From: Oscillospiraceae bacterium
GTDB taxonomy: Bacteria > Bacillota > Clostridia > Oscillospirales > Butyricicoccaceae
NCBI GenBank assembly: GCA_902797555.1
Contig: CADBTM010000246.1
Span: forward strand, 1-10,231
Length of the DNA: 10,231 nucleotides
Direction of reading: 5' to 3'
Part shown: one piece after another, positions 1 through 6,063 of the stretch
Position numbering within the stretch: the stretch's first letter is position 1
Layout of the letters: every line of letters starts with the position of its first letter
Program-made: the position numbers and the translations under genes
The notes under the pieces: generated by a model
The model's database searches: none
What the model was told of the DNA's origin: nothing
Seen by the model: only the letters and a program-made list of their open reading frames with translations

Positions 1-42
1 CGTAAAATCTCGGATTGTTATTTCATCTTTTTCTATTTTCAC
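1..42 (-). CDS. N-terminal fragment of an unidentified protein, possibly a GNAT acetyltransferase (partial)
   Basis: An open minus-strand frame starts with GTG at 42-40 and runs off the left edge after 14 codons, reading M-KIEKDEITIRDFT. The start is supported by a strong Shine-Dalgarno GGGGAGG at 48-54, five bases upstream, and by a consensus-like promoter at 104-132. The short N-terminus, with a beta-strand-like EITIRDF segment, resembles the opening of GNAT acetyltransferases, including relatives of aminoglycoside 6'-acetyltransferases. Fourteen residues are far too few to be sure, so the family is a guess while the presence of a gene start is reasonably secure. The rest of the gene lies outside the window. 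Confidence 0.6.
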   Translation of the reverse strand, partial: MKIEKDEITIRDFT

Positions 43-103
43 GTAATCCTCCCCGCAAACTGCGATTTTGCGTCATCCCGACAAATTGGAAGTTGTTTTC
101 ATC

Positions 104-132
104 ATTGTACCATTACTGACTGGTGTGGTCAA
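104..132 (-). promoter_or_regulatory. Sigma-A type promoter for the partial left-edge gene
   Basis: On the minus strand TTGACC (132-127) and TACAAT (109-104) are separated by 17 bases, a near-consensus vegetative promoter. It points at the GTG start at 42 and predicts a leader of roughly 55 nt. A 6-bp hairpin (54-59 paired with 67-72, loop of 7) sits in that leader and touches the first base of the Shine-Dalgarno, so it could modestly influence translation; this last point is inference. Confidence 0.75.
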
Positions 133-149
133 TTACATCGTGTGCAAAC

Positions 150-201
150 GCCGGAAGGAGGCACTTCCTTACGGAAGCGCCTCCTTCTGGGCGGCTTTTT
201 T
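150..201 (+). terminator. Long hairpin with T-tract on the plus strand (terminator-like)
   Basis: A 15-bp stem (154-168 with 173-187, one A-C mismatch at 163/178) closes a TTAC loop. An outer GCCG/CGGC pair (150-153 with 192-195) extends it across a 4-base bulge and is followed by six T (196-201). This is a textbook intrinsic terminator for plus-strand transcription, yet both flanking genes are on minus. In the minus direction the stem is followed only by GTTTGC, a poor T-tract, so it may still end the amidohydrolase transcript, but less convincingly. The stop codon of that gene is at 214-216. Confidence 0.7.
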
Positions 202-213
202 GATGCTTCTCTC

Positions 214-1401
214 TTATCGGGGCATGTTGGCGAACTCTTCCTTGATGGCCTTGAGGTGCCGGGGATCGGTCATCAGCTCGATGGCGGTCAGCACAAAGCC
301 CTTGACGTAGCGGAAGGAGTTTTCAAAGGCGCTGGGACGCTGCGCCATCTCGCAAAACTCGGTGGTGTGGGCATAATACTGTCCGCCCTCATAGGGTCCC
401 ATCCAGCTCTGGAGCTGAATGGCGGGACACTCATAGCTCACGTCACCCACGTCGGACGAGCCCATGTGGGTCTCGTCGCCCAGCCTCTTGATCTTGACGC
501 CGAACTTCTCCACCTGCTGGCAGGCCAGCTCGTTGAGGTACTGGTTGGAGCAGGTGTCCTTAAAGTCCTCTTCCGCCGTTCCGATCTTGACGGTGGTGCC
601 GGTGCCCAGCGCCGCGCCGCGGGCGCAGTTTTCCACCTTTTCCACCACCCCGGCCAGCTGATAGGGCTTGCTGCTGCGGATATAAAACAGGGCGCGGGTA
701 TAGTCGGGGATGATGTTGGGGGCTTCGCCGCCGTTCTGGATGATGCCGTGGATGCGCACATCGTCCTTTGTCTGCTGACGCAGGGCGTTGACCAGATTGA
801 AGAAATTGATCATGGCGTCCAGCGCGTTGAGACCCTCCTCCGGCGCGGACGCCGCGTGAGAGGTCTTGCCGAAAAACTCAAACGTGCGGACGCAGATCGC
901 CATGGAGTTCATGGAGCTCTCATCCCGGTTGGCAGGGTGCGCCATCATGGCCACGTCCATATCCTTGAACGCGCCCTTGCGGGACAGCTCCACCTTGGAG
1001 CCGGCGGTCTCCTCCGCCGGGCAGCCGTAGACGTAGATCTCGGCGCCGTATTCATCGGCAAACTCCCGCATACAGATGGCGGAGGCCAGAGACATCATGC
1101 AGATCAGGCTGTGCCCACAGCCGTGACCCAGCTTTGGCAGAGCGTCGTATTCCGACATCATGGCGATTTTTGGGCCGGGCTTTCTGCCCTTATAGACGGC
1201 GCGGAAGGCGGTGGGGATATCGCAATAGTTCTCCTCCACCTCAAAGCCATAGCGGCGCAGCTTTTCCACCTGCAGCCCCTTTGCGAAAAACTCCTGATTC
1301 CCCAGCTCGGGGTGATCGTGGATGGCGAGAGACATTTCGGTCATTTCGGGACGGATGGCCTCTACCAGCGCGTTCACCCGATCGATGATGGTCTGATCCA
1401 T
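214..1401 (-). CDS. M20D-family amidohydrolase/peptidase (AbgB/ACY1L2-like)
   Basis: A 395-residue metal-dependent amidohydrolase of the M20 clan, the usual length for the family. Such enzymes cleave amide bonds of N-acyl amino acids, aminobenzoyl-glutamate or small peptides in the cytoplasm; the substrate here is unknown. Visible motifs are HDHPELG (28-34), SEYDALP (83-89), GHGCGH (92-97), PAEETAGSK (128-136), MMAHP (152-156) and a late YYAHTTE (342-348). By family analogy the metal site is C95, H97, the E130/E131 pair, H155 and H345. The dimerisation lid is the middle stretch with GKTSHAASAPEEGLNALDA near 178-196. The residue after CGH is Ser, where many M20D deacylases have Asp. The frame is open up to 1446, but ATG 1401 is chosen because AGGAGG (1406-1411) sits four bases before it and the longer version would run into a terminator hairpin. 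No convincing promoter lies directly upstream. Confidence 0.93.
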   Translation of the reverse strand: MDQTIIDRVNALVEAIRPEMTEMSLAIHDHPELGNQEFFAKGLQVEKLRRYGFEVEENYCDIPTAFRAVYKGRKPGPKIAMMSEYDALPKLGHGCGHSLICMMSLASAICMREFADEYGAEIYVYGCPAEETAGSKVELSRKGAFKDMDVAMMAHPANRDESSMNSMAICVRTFEFFGKTSHAASAPEEGLNALDAMINFFNLVNALRQQTKDDVRIHGIIQNGGEAPNIIPDYTRALFYIRSSKPYQLAGVVEKVENCARGAALGTGTTVKIGTAEEDFKDTCSNQYLNELACQQVEKFGVKIKRLGDETHMGSSDVGDVSYECPAIQLQSWMGPYEGGQYYAHTTEFCEMAQRPSAFENSFRYVKGFVLTAIELMTDPRHLKAIKEEFANMPR

Positions 1402-1405
1402 AATT

Positions 1406-1411
1406 CCTCCT
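1406..1411 (-). promoter_or_regulatory. Ribosome binding site fixing the start of the amidohydrolase
   Basis: AGGAGG on the minus strand lies four bases upstream of ATG 1401-1399. It decides against the in-frame ATG at 1446, which has no such site and lies inside the hairpin at 1435-1460. Confidence 0.85.
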
Positions 1412-1868
1412 AAAGAAAACGGGATCTGTTTCTGAAAAAGCCGCACTTTCGTGCGGCTTTCCTTGGACGAGGGTTTACAGGAGCTTCAGGCGGCCAAAGA
1501 AGGGGATCTCCCTCTTTTCGCCCTTGCAGGCCGCCGATGATACCGATGATCCAGCAGATAAACAGAGCGATATCCACGATGATCACCACAACGCTCAGCA
1601 CGCCGCCCACATGATTTCCGATCCACGAAAGGATGATCTCCGCGATGGCCAGCGGCAGGGATTGGTTCAGGTGGAAGCGGAGATATTCGTTCTCCTTGTC
1701 CCCCAGAAAATAGGCGACCAGCCAGCCGATCAGGCCGATATAGGCGATGATGCCCGCGCCGTGGATGCCGATCTTGGCGCCGTTGGTTTTCTTCTCGGAC
1801 GTATCCGCTCCGCACTCGGGGCAGAAATCGCTCTCGTTGATCTTTTTCCCGCACTTCGGACAATACAT
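1410..1868 (-). CDS. Small zinc-ribbon membrane protein (DUF4870-like), apparent C-terminal frameshift
   Basis: The literal frame encodes 152 residues. It begins with a zinc ribbon, C3-x2-C6 and C16-x2-C19, then a short linker. Hydrophobic segments follow at about 32-54, 70-82 and 88-112, with a GDKENEYLRFHLNQS loop typical of small DUF4870/Tic20-like membrane proteins. Function is unknown. The start at ATG 1868 has AAGGAGG (1877-1883) eight bases upstream and a promoter at 1917-1944. After Q115 the literal frame turns into an arginine- and proline-rich tail that reads through the terminator at 1435-1460. Removing one base between about 1513 and 1526 instead gives ...GLQGEKREIPFFGRLKLL and a stop at 1475-1477, a natural ending for the family and 130 residues in all. 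The gene is therefore probably frameshifted, or the base is a sequencing error; the true span would be 1475-1868. Confidence 0.85.
   Translation of the reverse strand: MYCPKCGKKINESDFCPECGADTSEKKTNGAKIGIHGAGIIAYIGLIGWLVAYFLGDKENEYLRFHLNQSLPLAIAEIILSWIGNHVGGVLSVVVIIVDIALFICWIIGIIGGLQGRKEGDPLLWPPEAPVNPRPRKAARKCGFFRNRSRFL
1435..1460 (-). terminator. Intrinsic terminator after the zinc-ribbon gene
   Basis: A perfect 10-bp stem (1437-1446 with 1451-1460) is closed by a GAAA tetraloop when read on minus and runs into five T. It lies about 15 bases after the frame-corrected stop of the zinc-ribbon gene (1475-1477) and ends only 33 bases before the amidohydrolase ATG. The same stem has AAAG at its far end, so on plus it has only a TTT tail and is weaker. 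Confidence 0.85.
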
Positions 1869-1907
1869 GATGGGTTCCTCCTTATGTAATTAGAATGTGG
1901 GGATATC

Positions 1908-1924
1908 GTTACTGTTATTGTAAC
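1908..1924. promoter_or_regulatory. Inverted repeat GTTAC-N7-GTAAC, candidate operator
   Basis: The arms GTTAC (1908-1912) and GTAAC (1920-1924) form an inverted repeat inside the divergent promoter region. It overlaps the -10 box of the zinc-ribbon promoter (1917-1922) and lies about 65 bases upstream of the -35 box of the ABC transporter promoter. It resembles, but with five rather than four central bases and one imperfect half, the TNACA-N4-TGTAA motif reported for BceR-type regulators. Operator function is inference. Confidence 0.4.
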
Positions 1925-1944
1925 ATGCTTTTTTCAATTATCAA
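1917..1944 (-). promoter_or_regulatory. Promoter of the zinc-ribbon gene
   Basis: On minus TTGATA (1944-1939) and TACAAT (1922-1917) are spaced by 16 bases and point at ATG 1868. Six A residues lie in the spacer. Confidence 0.65.
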
Positions 1945-1988
1945 GTAAAAATTCCCCGCTCTCAAAAAAATCTTAATCATTTCCCTGC

Positions 1989-2016
1989 TTGTTTCTCAAA
2001 ATCGATATGATAGAAT
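1989..2016 (+). promoter_or_regulatory. Promoter of the ABC transporter operon
   Basis: TTGTTT (1989-1994) and TAGAAT (2011-2016) are spaced by 16 bases, giving a leader of about 30 nt before ATG 2053. The ribosome binding site GGGAGG is at 2039-2044. The -35 box is imperfect, which would suit an activated or inducible promoter. Confidence 0.55.
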
Positions 2017-2052
2017 GGCTGCATCATCTATGGCAATCGGGAGGAAAAACAT

Positions 2053-2811
2053 ATGCTGGAAGTACAACATGTGCAAAAAATCTACCGCACCCGCTTTGGC
2101 GGGTCGCAGGTGGAGGCGCTGCACGACGTGAGCTTTACGGTGGAAAAGGGAGAATACGTCGCCATCATGGGCGAATCGGGCTCGGGCAAAACCACCCTGC
2201 TCAATATCCTCGCGGCGCTGGACAAGCCCACCTCGGGCAAGGTGCTTCTGGAGGGGCGGGATCTGTCGTCCATCCGGGAAAGCGAGATGGCGGCCTTCCG
2301 GCGGGATCATCTGGGCTTTGTCTTTCAGGAGTTCAACCTGCTGGACACCTTTACGCTGGAGGACAATATCTTTCTCCCGCTGGTGCTGGCAGGCAAAAAA
2401 TATGAGGAGATGCGCGCCCGCATCACGCCGGTGGCCGAGGCGTTGGGCATCACCGATCTGCTGAAAAAATATCCCTATGAGGTGTCCGGCGGACAAAAGC
2501 AGCGGGCTGCCGTTGCCCGGGCGATCATCACCGATCCGGTGATCCTGCTGGCCGACGAGCCCACCGGCGCGCTGGATTCCCATTCGTCCGACGAGCTGAT
2601 GGGCGTGTTTTCCCAGATCCATCGCAGCGGGCAGACCATTCTGATGGTGACCCATTCCGCCCGGGCGGCCTCCCGGGCGGGCAGGGTGCTGTTCATCAAG
2701 GATGGGCAGGTGTTCTCCCAGCTCACCCGGGACGGAGACGGGGAAACCCGGTTTTATCAGCGGATCTCCGACGCCCTCGCCGCCCTTTCCGCAGGGGAGG
2801 ACGCACAATGA
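2053..2811 (+). CDS. ABC transporter ATP-binding protein, BceA/MacB-like
   Basis: A 252-residue nucleotide-binding subunit of a BceAB-type (FtsX/MacB superfamily) ABC transporter. It hydrolyses ATP on the inner face of the membrane to drive the permease encoded next. All catalytic motifs are intact: Walker A GESGSGKTT (40-48), Q-loop Q92 in FVFQEFN, signature VSGGQKQR (144-151, a mild variant of LSGGQ), Walker B VILLADEP (163-170) followed by TGALD, and switch H201 in MVTHS. The ADEPTGALD stretch and the Q-loop context are characteristic of antimicrobial-peptide transporters and of LolD/MacB/FtsE. The start is supported by GGGAGG at 2039-2044. The stop overlaps the permease start in an ATGA, indicating translational coupling. 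The substrate cannot be read from the ATPase. Confidence 0.95.
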   Translation: MLEVQHVQKIYRTRFGGSQVEALHDVSFTVEKGEYVAIMGESGSGKTTLLNILAALDKPTSGKVLLEGRDLSSIRESEMAAFRRDHLGFVFQEFNLLDTFTLEDNIFLPLVLAGKKYEEMRARITPVAEALGITDLLKKYPYEVSGGQKQRAAVARAIITDPVILLADEPTGALDSHSSDELMGVFSQIHRSGQTILMVTHSARAASRAGRVLFIKDGQVFSQLTRDGDGETRFYQRISDALAALSAGEDAQ

Positions 2812-4817
2812 AAGGAGCCTTTTATCTGCGGCTGGCGATGTCGGGCATCCGCCGTTCCCGCACGGTCTATCTTCCCTTTTTGCTGGCCGCCTGCGGCGTG
2901 GCAACGGTGTTTTGCATGCTGGCCTCTCTGTCGGTTTCCCCGGCGCTGGAGGGCATCGGCGGCGGGCGCACCCTGCGCACGGTTTTGTCGCTGGGCACCT
3001 ATGTGGCGGGCTTTTTCGCGGTGCTGTTCCTCTATTACACCAATTCCTTTCTGCTTCGCCGGAGAAAGAGGGAGTTCGGCCTGTACAACGTGCTGGGCAT
3101 GGGCAAGGGCAATCTGGGCCGCATCCTCTTTTGGGAAAACCTGCTGACGCTGGCGGTCACGCTGCTGGTGGGTATCGCAGCGGGAACGGCGCTGAGCAAG
3201 CTGTCTGAGCTGGGGCTCGCCCGCATGCTCCGCAGCCAGGTCGCCGTCACCCCGCTGCCCGTTTTTTGGGCGGTGAAAGCCACCGTACTGCTGTTTTCGG
3301 CGGTCTTTGTCCTGCTGCTGGCGGTAGGGCTGGCGCAGGTGCGGCTGTCCAACCCTATCGCCCTGATGCGCAGCGAGTCCGCCGGGGAAAAGCCCCCTCA
3401 CGCCAGCCCCCTTCTCGCCGTGGCGGGCGTGCTTCTTCTCGGTGCGGCCTATTGGATCGCCGTCACCATCGACGACCCCATTCAGGCGCTGAACATGTTT
3501 TTTGTGGCGGTGCTGATGGTGATCGCCGCCACCTATCTGCTCTTTTTGACGGGGTCGGTGGCGCTGTGCCGCCTGCTGCAAAAGAACAAGCGGCTCTATT
3601 ACCGCACCGACCGTTTCGTCTTTTTGTCCTCCATGACCTTTCGGATGAAGCGCAGCGGCGCGGGACTGGCCTCCATCTGCATTCTTTCCACCATGGTGCT
3701 GGTGACGCTGAGTGCCTCGGCCTGTCTCTATTTTGGAGTGGAAAACAATCTGAGGAACAGTTACCCCTACCAATATACGATGCATGTGGAGTTTTACGAT
3801 GCCGAAAAGATGACTCCGGAGGCCATCGCTCCTTTGGAGCGGGCTGTGGCGGACACGCTGGACGACATGGGTGTGAATGTCCTTCGGGAAGCGAAATGCC
3901 GCAGCGTCCGCTATCCCGTCCCGCTCACCGAAAATCTTCTTGCCCCCGGCGAGGCTGCCGATTCCGATCGGTTTTACATGCTGCGCCTGATGCCTCTGGA
4001 GGATTACAATTTCTGCTCCGGCGGACAGGACGTGCTGGCATCCGGGGAGATCCTGCTCTGGTCGGACGGCACGACCTATCCCTATGACCGCATCACGCTG
4101 GGAGGCGCTTCCTTTGCGGTGTGTCCGGCGTCGGCGCCCCTCTCCCAAAAGCAGTCTGCTATGGACAACACCGTGCCCACCCTGTATCTGGCTCTGCCCT
4201 CCTTTGCGGACTGTCTGGCGGCGGCGCAGGAGGGGCTGAACCAGGATCACTCTCATGTCTGGGGCTCGTGGGAATGCGCTTTGGACACCGATCTCTCCGA
4301 CGGGGATCAGATCCGCCTCTCCGGCGCGGTATTCGACGCCATTTGGCCGCAGATCGAGGAGGATGACGGCATGGGGATGGGCTATATTTCCCGGGCGGAG
4401 GAACGAAGCGAGTTTCACGGTATGTACGGCGGGATCTTTTTCCTCGGGCTGGTGCTCAGCGCCGTCTTTCTGACGGCCACCGTGCTCATCATGTATTACA
4501 AGCAGACCGCCGAGGGTCTGGAGGATCACGGCCGGTTTTCCATCATGCGCAAGGTGGGCATGACCCGGGAGGACATTCGCTCTACCGTAAACGCTCAGAT
4601 GCGCACCGTCTTTCTCCTGCCAATGGGCGCCGCCGTCCTTCATCTGGCCTTTGCCTTTCCCATGCTGCGCCGGATGCTGCTGGCGTTTGACATTGACGAT
4701 CTCCCCCTGCTGCTCACCACCGCCGGGATCAGCGTGGCTGCATTTCTCCTGATCTACGGGCTGTTTTACCGGCTGACCTCCAACGCCTATTATCGGATCG
4801 TCAGCAATGACGAGTAA
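2808..4817 (+). CDS. ABC transporter permease, BceB-like (FtsX family) with large extracellular domain
   Basis: A 669-residue permease of the BceB type, close to the usual length. Hydrophobic segments at about 20-42, 60-80, 110-130, 153-177, 203-220, 228-250, 287-308, 542-563, 600-620 and 635-655 give ten membrane helices, with a roughly 230-residue outer domain between helices 7 and 8, the hallmark of this family. The cytoplasmic RRRKREFGLYNVLGMGKGN segment (84-102) and the equivalent FSIMRKVGMTRED (577-589) are the FtsX coupling motifs that contact the ATPase. Family members remove or sense cell-wall-active peptides such as bacitracin and lantibiotics; assigning that role here is inference. 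The outer domain holds five cysteines (364, 403, 439, 469, 490) and an acidic stretch near 517-532. The start overlaps the ATPase stop by 4 bp. No terminator was seen between it and the regulator downstream. Confidence 0.92.
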   Translation: MKGAFYLRLAMSGIRRSRTVYLPFLLAACGVATVFCMLASLSVSPALEGIGGGRTLRTVLSLGTYVAGFFAVLFLYYTNSFLLRRRKREFGLYNVLGMGKGNLGRILFWENLLTLAVTLLVGIAAGTALSKLSELGLARMLRSQVAVTPLPVFWAVKATVLLFSAVFVLLLAVGLAQVRLSNPIALMRSESAGEKPPHASPLLAVAGVLLLGAAYWIAVTIDDPIQALNMFFVAVLMVIAATYLLFLTGSVALCRLLQKNKRLYYRTDRFVFLSSMTFRMKRSGAGLASICILSTMVLVTLSASACLYFGVENNLRNSYPYQYTMHVEFYDAEKMTPEAIAPLERAVADTLDDMGVNVLREAKCRSVRYPVPLTENLLAPGEAADSDRFYMLRLMPLEDYNFCSGGQDVLASGEILLWSDGTTYPYDRITLGGASFAVCPASAPLSQKQSAMDNTVPTLYLALPSFADCLAAAQEGLNQDHSHVWGSWECALDTDLSDGDQIRLSGAVFDAIWPQIEEDDGMGMGYISRAEERSEFHGMYGGIFFLGLVLSAVFLTATVLIMYYKQTAEGLEDHGRFSIMRKVGMTREDIRSTVNAQMRTVFLLPMGAAVLHLAFAFPMLRRMLLAFDIDDLPLLLTTAGISVAAFLLIYGLFYRLTSNAYYRIVSNDE

Positions 4818-4860
4818 TTCCCCCTCCACCAACAGGCGACTCAACTGGAAATCTGCGTTA

Positions 4861-4889
4861 TTGATTCCCGGGCTCCGATCCCCTATAAT
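4861..4889 (+). promoter_or_regulatory. Consensus sigma-A promoter of the XRE-TPR regulator
   Basis: TTGATT (4861-4866) and a perfect TATAAT (4884-4889) are spaced by 17 bases, one of the strongest promoter matches in the window. The ribosome binding site AAAGGAGGA at 4916-4924 and ATG 4932 follow. The regulator can thus be made independently of the transporter genes. Confidence 0.85.
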
Positions 4890-4931
4890 GGGCTTGTAAA
4901 CAAAAAACACCCCACAAAGGAGGAAAAAGCC

Positions 4932-5969
4932 ATGGAACTGGGAAAGAAAATCAAACAGCTCCGCTTTAAGGCGGGCCTCACACAGGAGCAGCTGGCGGAA
5001 AAGCTGCACATCGGCGCACAGTCTGTCTCCAAATGGGAAACCGGAGTGGCCATGCCCGACATCACCACCCTGCCGCTGCTGGCCGAGATCTTTGGCGTCA
5101 CCATCGACGACCTGTTTGACCTCACCGCCGACCAGCGTCTCAACCGCATCGAAAACCGCATGGACGCCGAGGAAGAGCTCCCTCAGGACGTGTTCTGGGA
5201 GTATGAGGAGTTCCTCAAGGGACAGCTGGACGTCCCGGAGAACAAGCAGCGCGCCACCAATCTGATCGCCTATCTCTATTGGCACAAATCCAACAGCTAT
5301 GGCGCAAAGGCCACCCGCTACGCAAAGGAAGGGATCAAGCTGGCTCCCAACGTAAAGGAGTGCCAATGGATCCTGTCCAAAACAGAAGGCGCCGCCATTT
5401 GGGACTGGAACATGGCCAACCACACCCGCGCCATTGACTTTTACCGGGAGCTGGCCGACAACAACCCCGACGACCTGCTGCCCAGCGCCTATCTGCTGGA
5501 CAACCTGATCGCCGACCATCGAACCGACGAGGCCGAGGAAGTGCTCCGGCGTCTGCCCCGGCTGAAGGAAAAGCCCGTCCTCATCGAGGTCTACCGCGCC
5601 CACATCGCTCTGGCGCGCTTTGATGCCGTCACCGCCGACCGGATCATGGAGGATCTGCTGGAAAAGAATCCGGAGGACGCCATCTGCCTCTTTGAAGCGG
5701 CACAGTACTATGCCAAAAAGGCCGACTATGACAAGGCCATCGCCCTCTATGAAAAGGAGTTTGCCGTCGATCCCCGCCGTCCCCGCTTTCAGGACGCTCT
5801 GATGGGCATCGCCGACATCTACCAGATCCAGGGAAAGTACCGCGAGGCGGCCGAAACCTACGATCGCATCCTCGACCTGCTGGAAAACGAATGGGGTCTG
5901 ACTGAGGAAACCGACACCGACGTCACCACTGCAAAAGCGGAAAAGGCGCGCCTGCTGGCAAAGGCCTGA
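4932..5969 (+). CDS. XRE-family transcriptional regulator with C-terminal TPR repeats
   Basis: A 345-residue cytoplasmic protein. The N-terminal XRE helix-turn-helix covers about residues 5-59, with TQEQLAEKL (17-25) as helix 2 and SVSKWETG (31-38) as the recognition helix. The rest is alpha-helical with TPR-like repeats, clearest at about 256-283 (YYAKKADYDKAIALYEKEF) and 294-317 (YQIQGKYREAAETYDRIL), and weaker ones from about 110 on. Such HTH-TPR proteins are common in Firmicutes; the repeats may bind a peptide or partner protein that sets DNA binding. It follows the transporter by 114 bases but has its own promoter and a terminator behind it. It is the only regulator beside the transporter, so control of that operon is plausible but unproven. 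Confidence 0.93.
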   Translation: MELGKKIKQLRFKAGLTQEQLAEKLHIGAQSVSKWETGVAMPDITTLPLLAEIFGVTIDDLFDLTADQRLNRIENRMDAEEELPQDVFWEYEEFLKGQLDVPENKQRATNLIAYLYWHKSNSYGAKATRYAKEGIKLAPNVKECQWILSKTEGAAIWDWNMANHTRAIDFYRELADNNPDDLLPSAYLLDNLIADHRTDEAEEVLRRLPRLKEKPVLIEVYRAHIALARFDAVTADRIMEDLLEKNPEDAICLFEAAQYYAKKADYDKAIALYEKEFAVDPRRPRFQDALMGIADIYQIQGKYREAAETYDRILDLLENEWGLTEETDTDVTTAKAEKARLLAKA

Positions 5970-5994
5970 TCCCCACCCGTCCGGAACAAACGAA

Positions 5995-6030
5995 AACAGG
6001 AGTGACCGAAAAGGATCACTCCTGTTTTTT
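5995..6030. terminator. Bidirectional intrinsic terminator between convergent genes
   Basis: An 11-bp perfect stem (5995-6005 with 6016-6026) with a 10-base loop is followed by a T-tract to 6030 on plus and by TTTT on minus. It lies just after the regulator stop (5969) and about 38 bases after the M32 peptidase stop (6064-6066), serving both convergent genes. Confidence 0.92.
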
Positions 6031-6063
6031 ACGTGAAGCGCCTGCGCCTTGGGGCGCATTTTG

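Noticed and set aside
142..1413. Plus-strand frame of about 420 codons opposite the amidohydrolase
   Set aside because: It starts inside the hairpin region, has no family features and lies entirely antisense to a gene with intact M20 motifs.
1402..1446. N-terminal extension of the amidohydrolase by 15 residues from ATG 1446
   Set aside because: It would start inside the terminator hairpin and lacks a ribosome binding site, whereas ATG 1401 has AGGAGG four bases upstream.
2757..6059. Open minus-strand frame of about 1100 codons antisense to the permease and XRE genes
   Set aside because: It spans two real genes and their intergenic region, has no ribosome binding site and encodes a low-complexity Gly/His/Gln-rich product. 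Such frames arise in GC-rich genomes because the sense genes rarely use the codons whose complements are stops.
6031..6063. GC-rich possible second hairpin near the end of the M32 peptidase gene
   Set aside because: The pairing is short and imperfect and there is no T-tract; the neighbouring hairpin at 5995-6030 explains termination fully.
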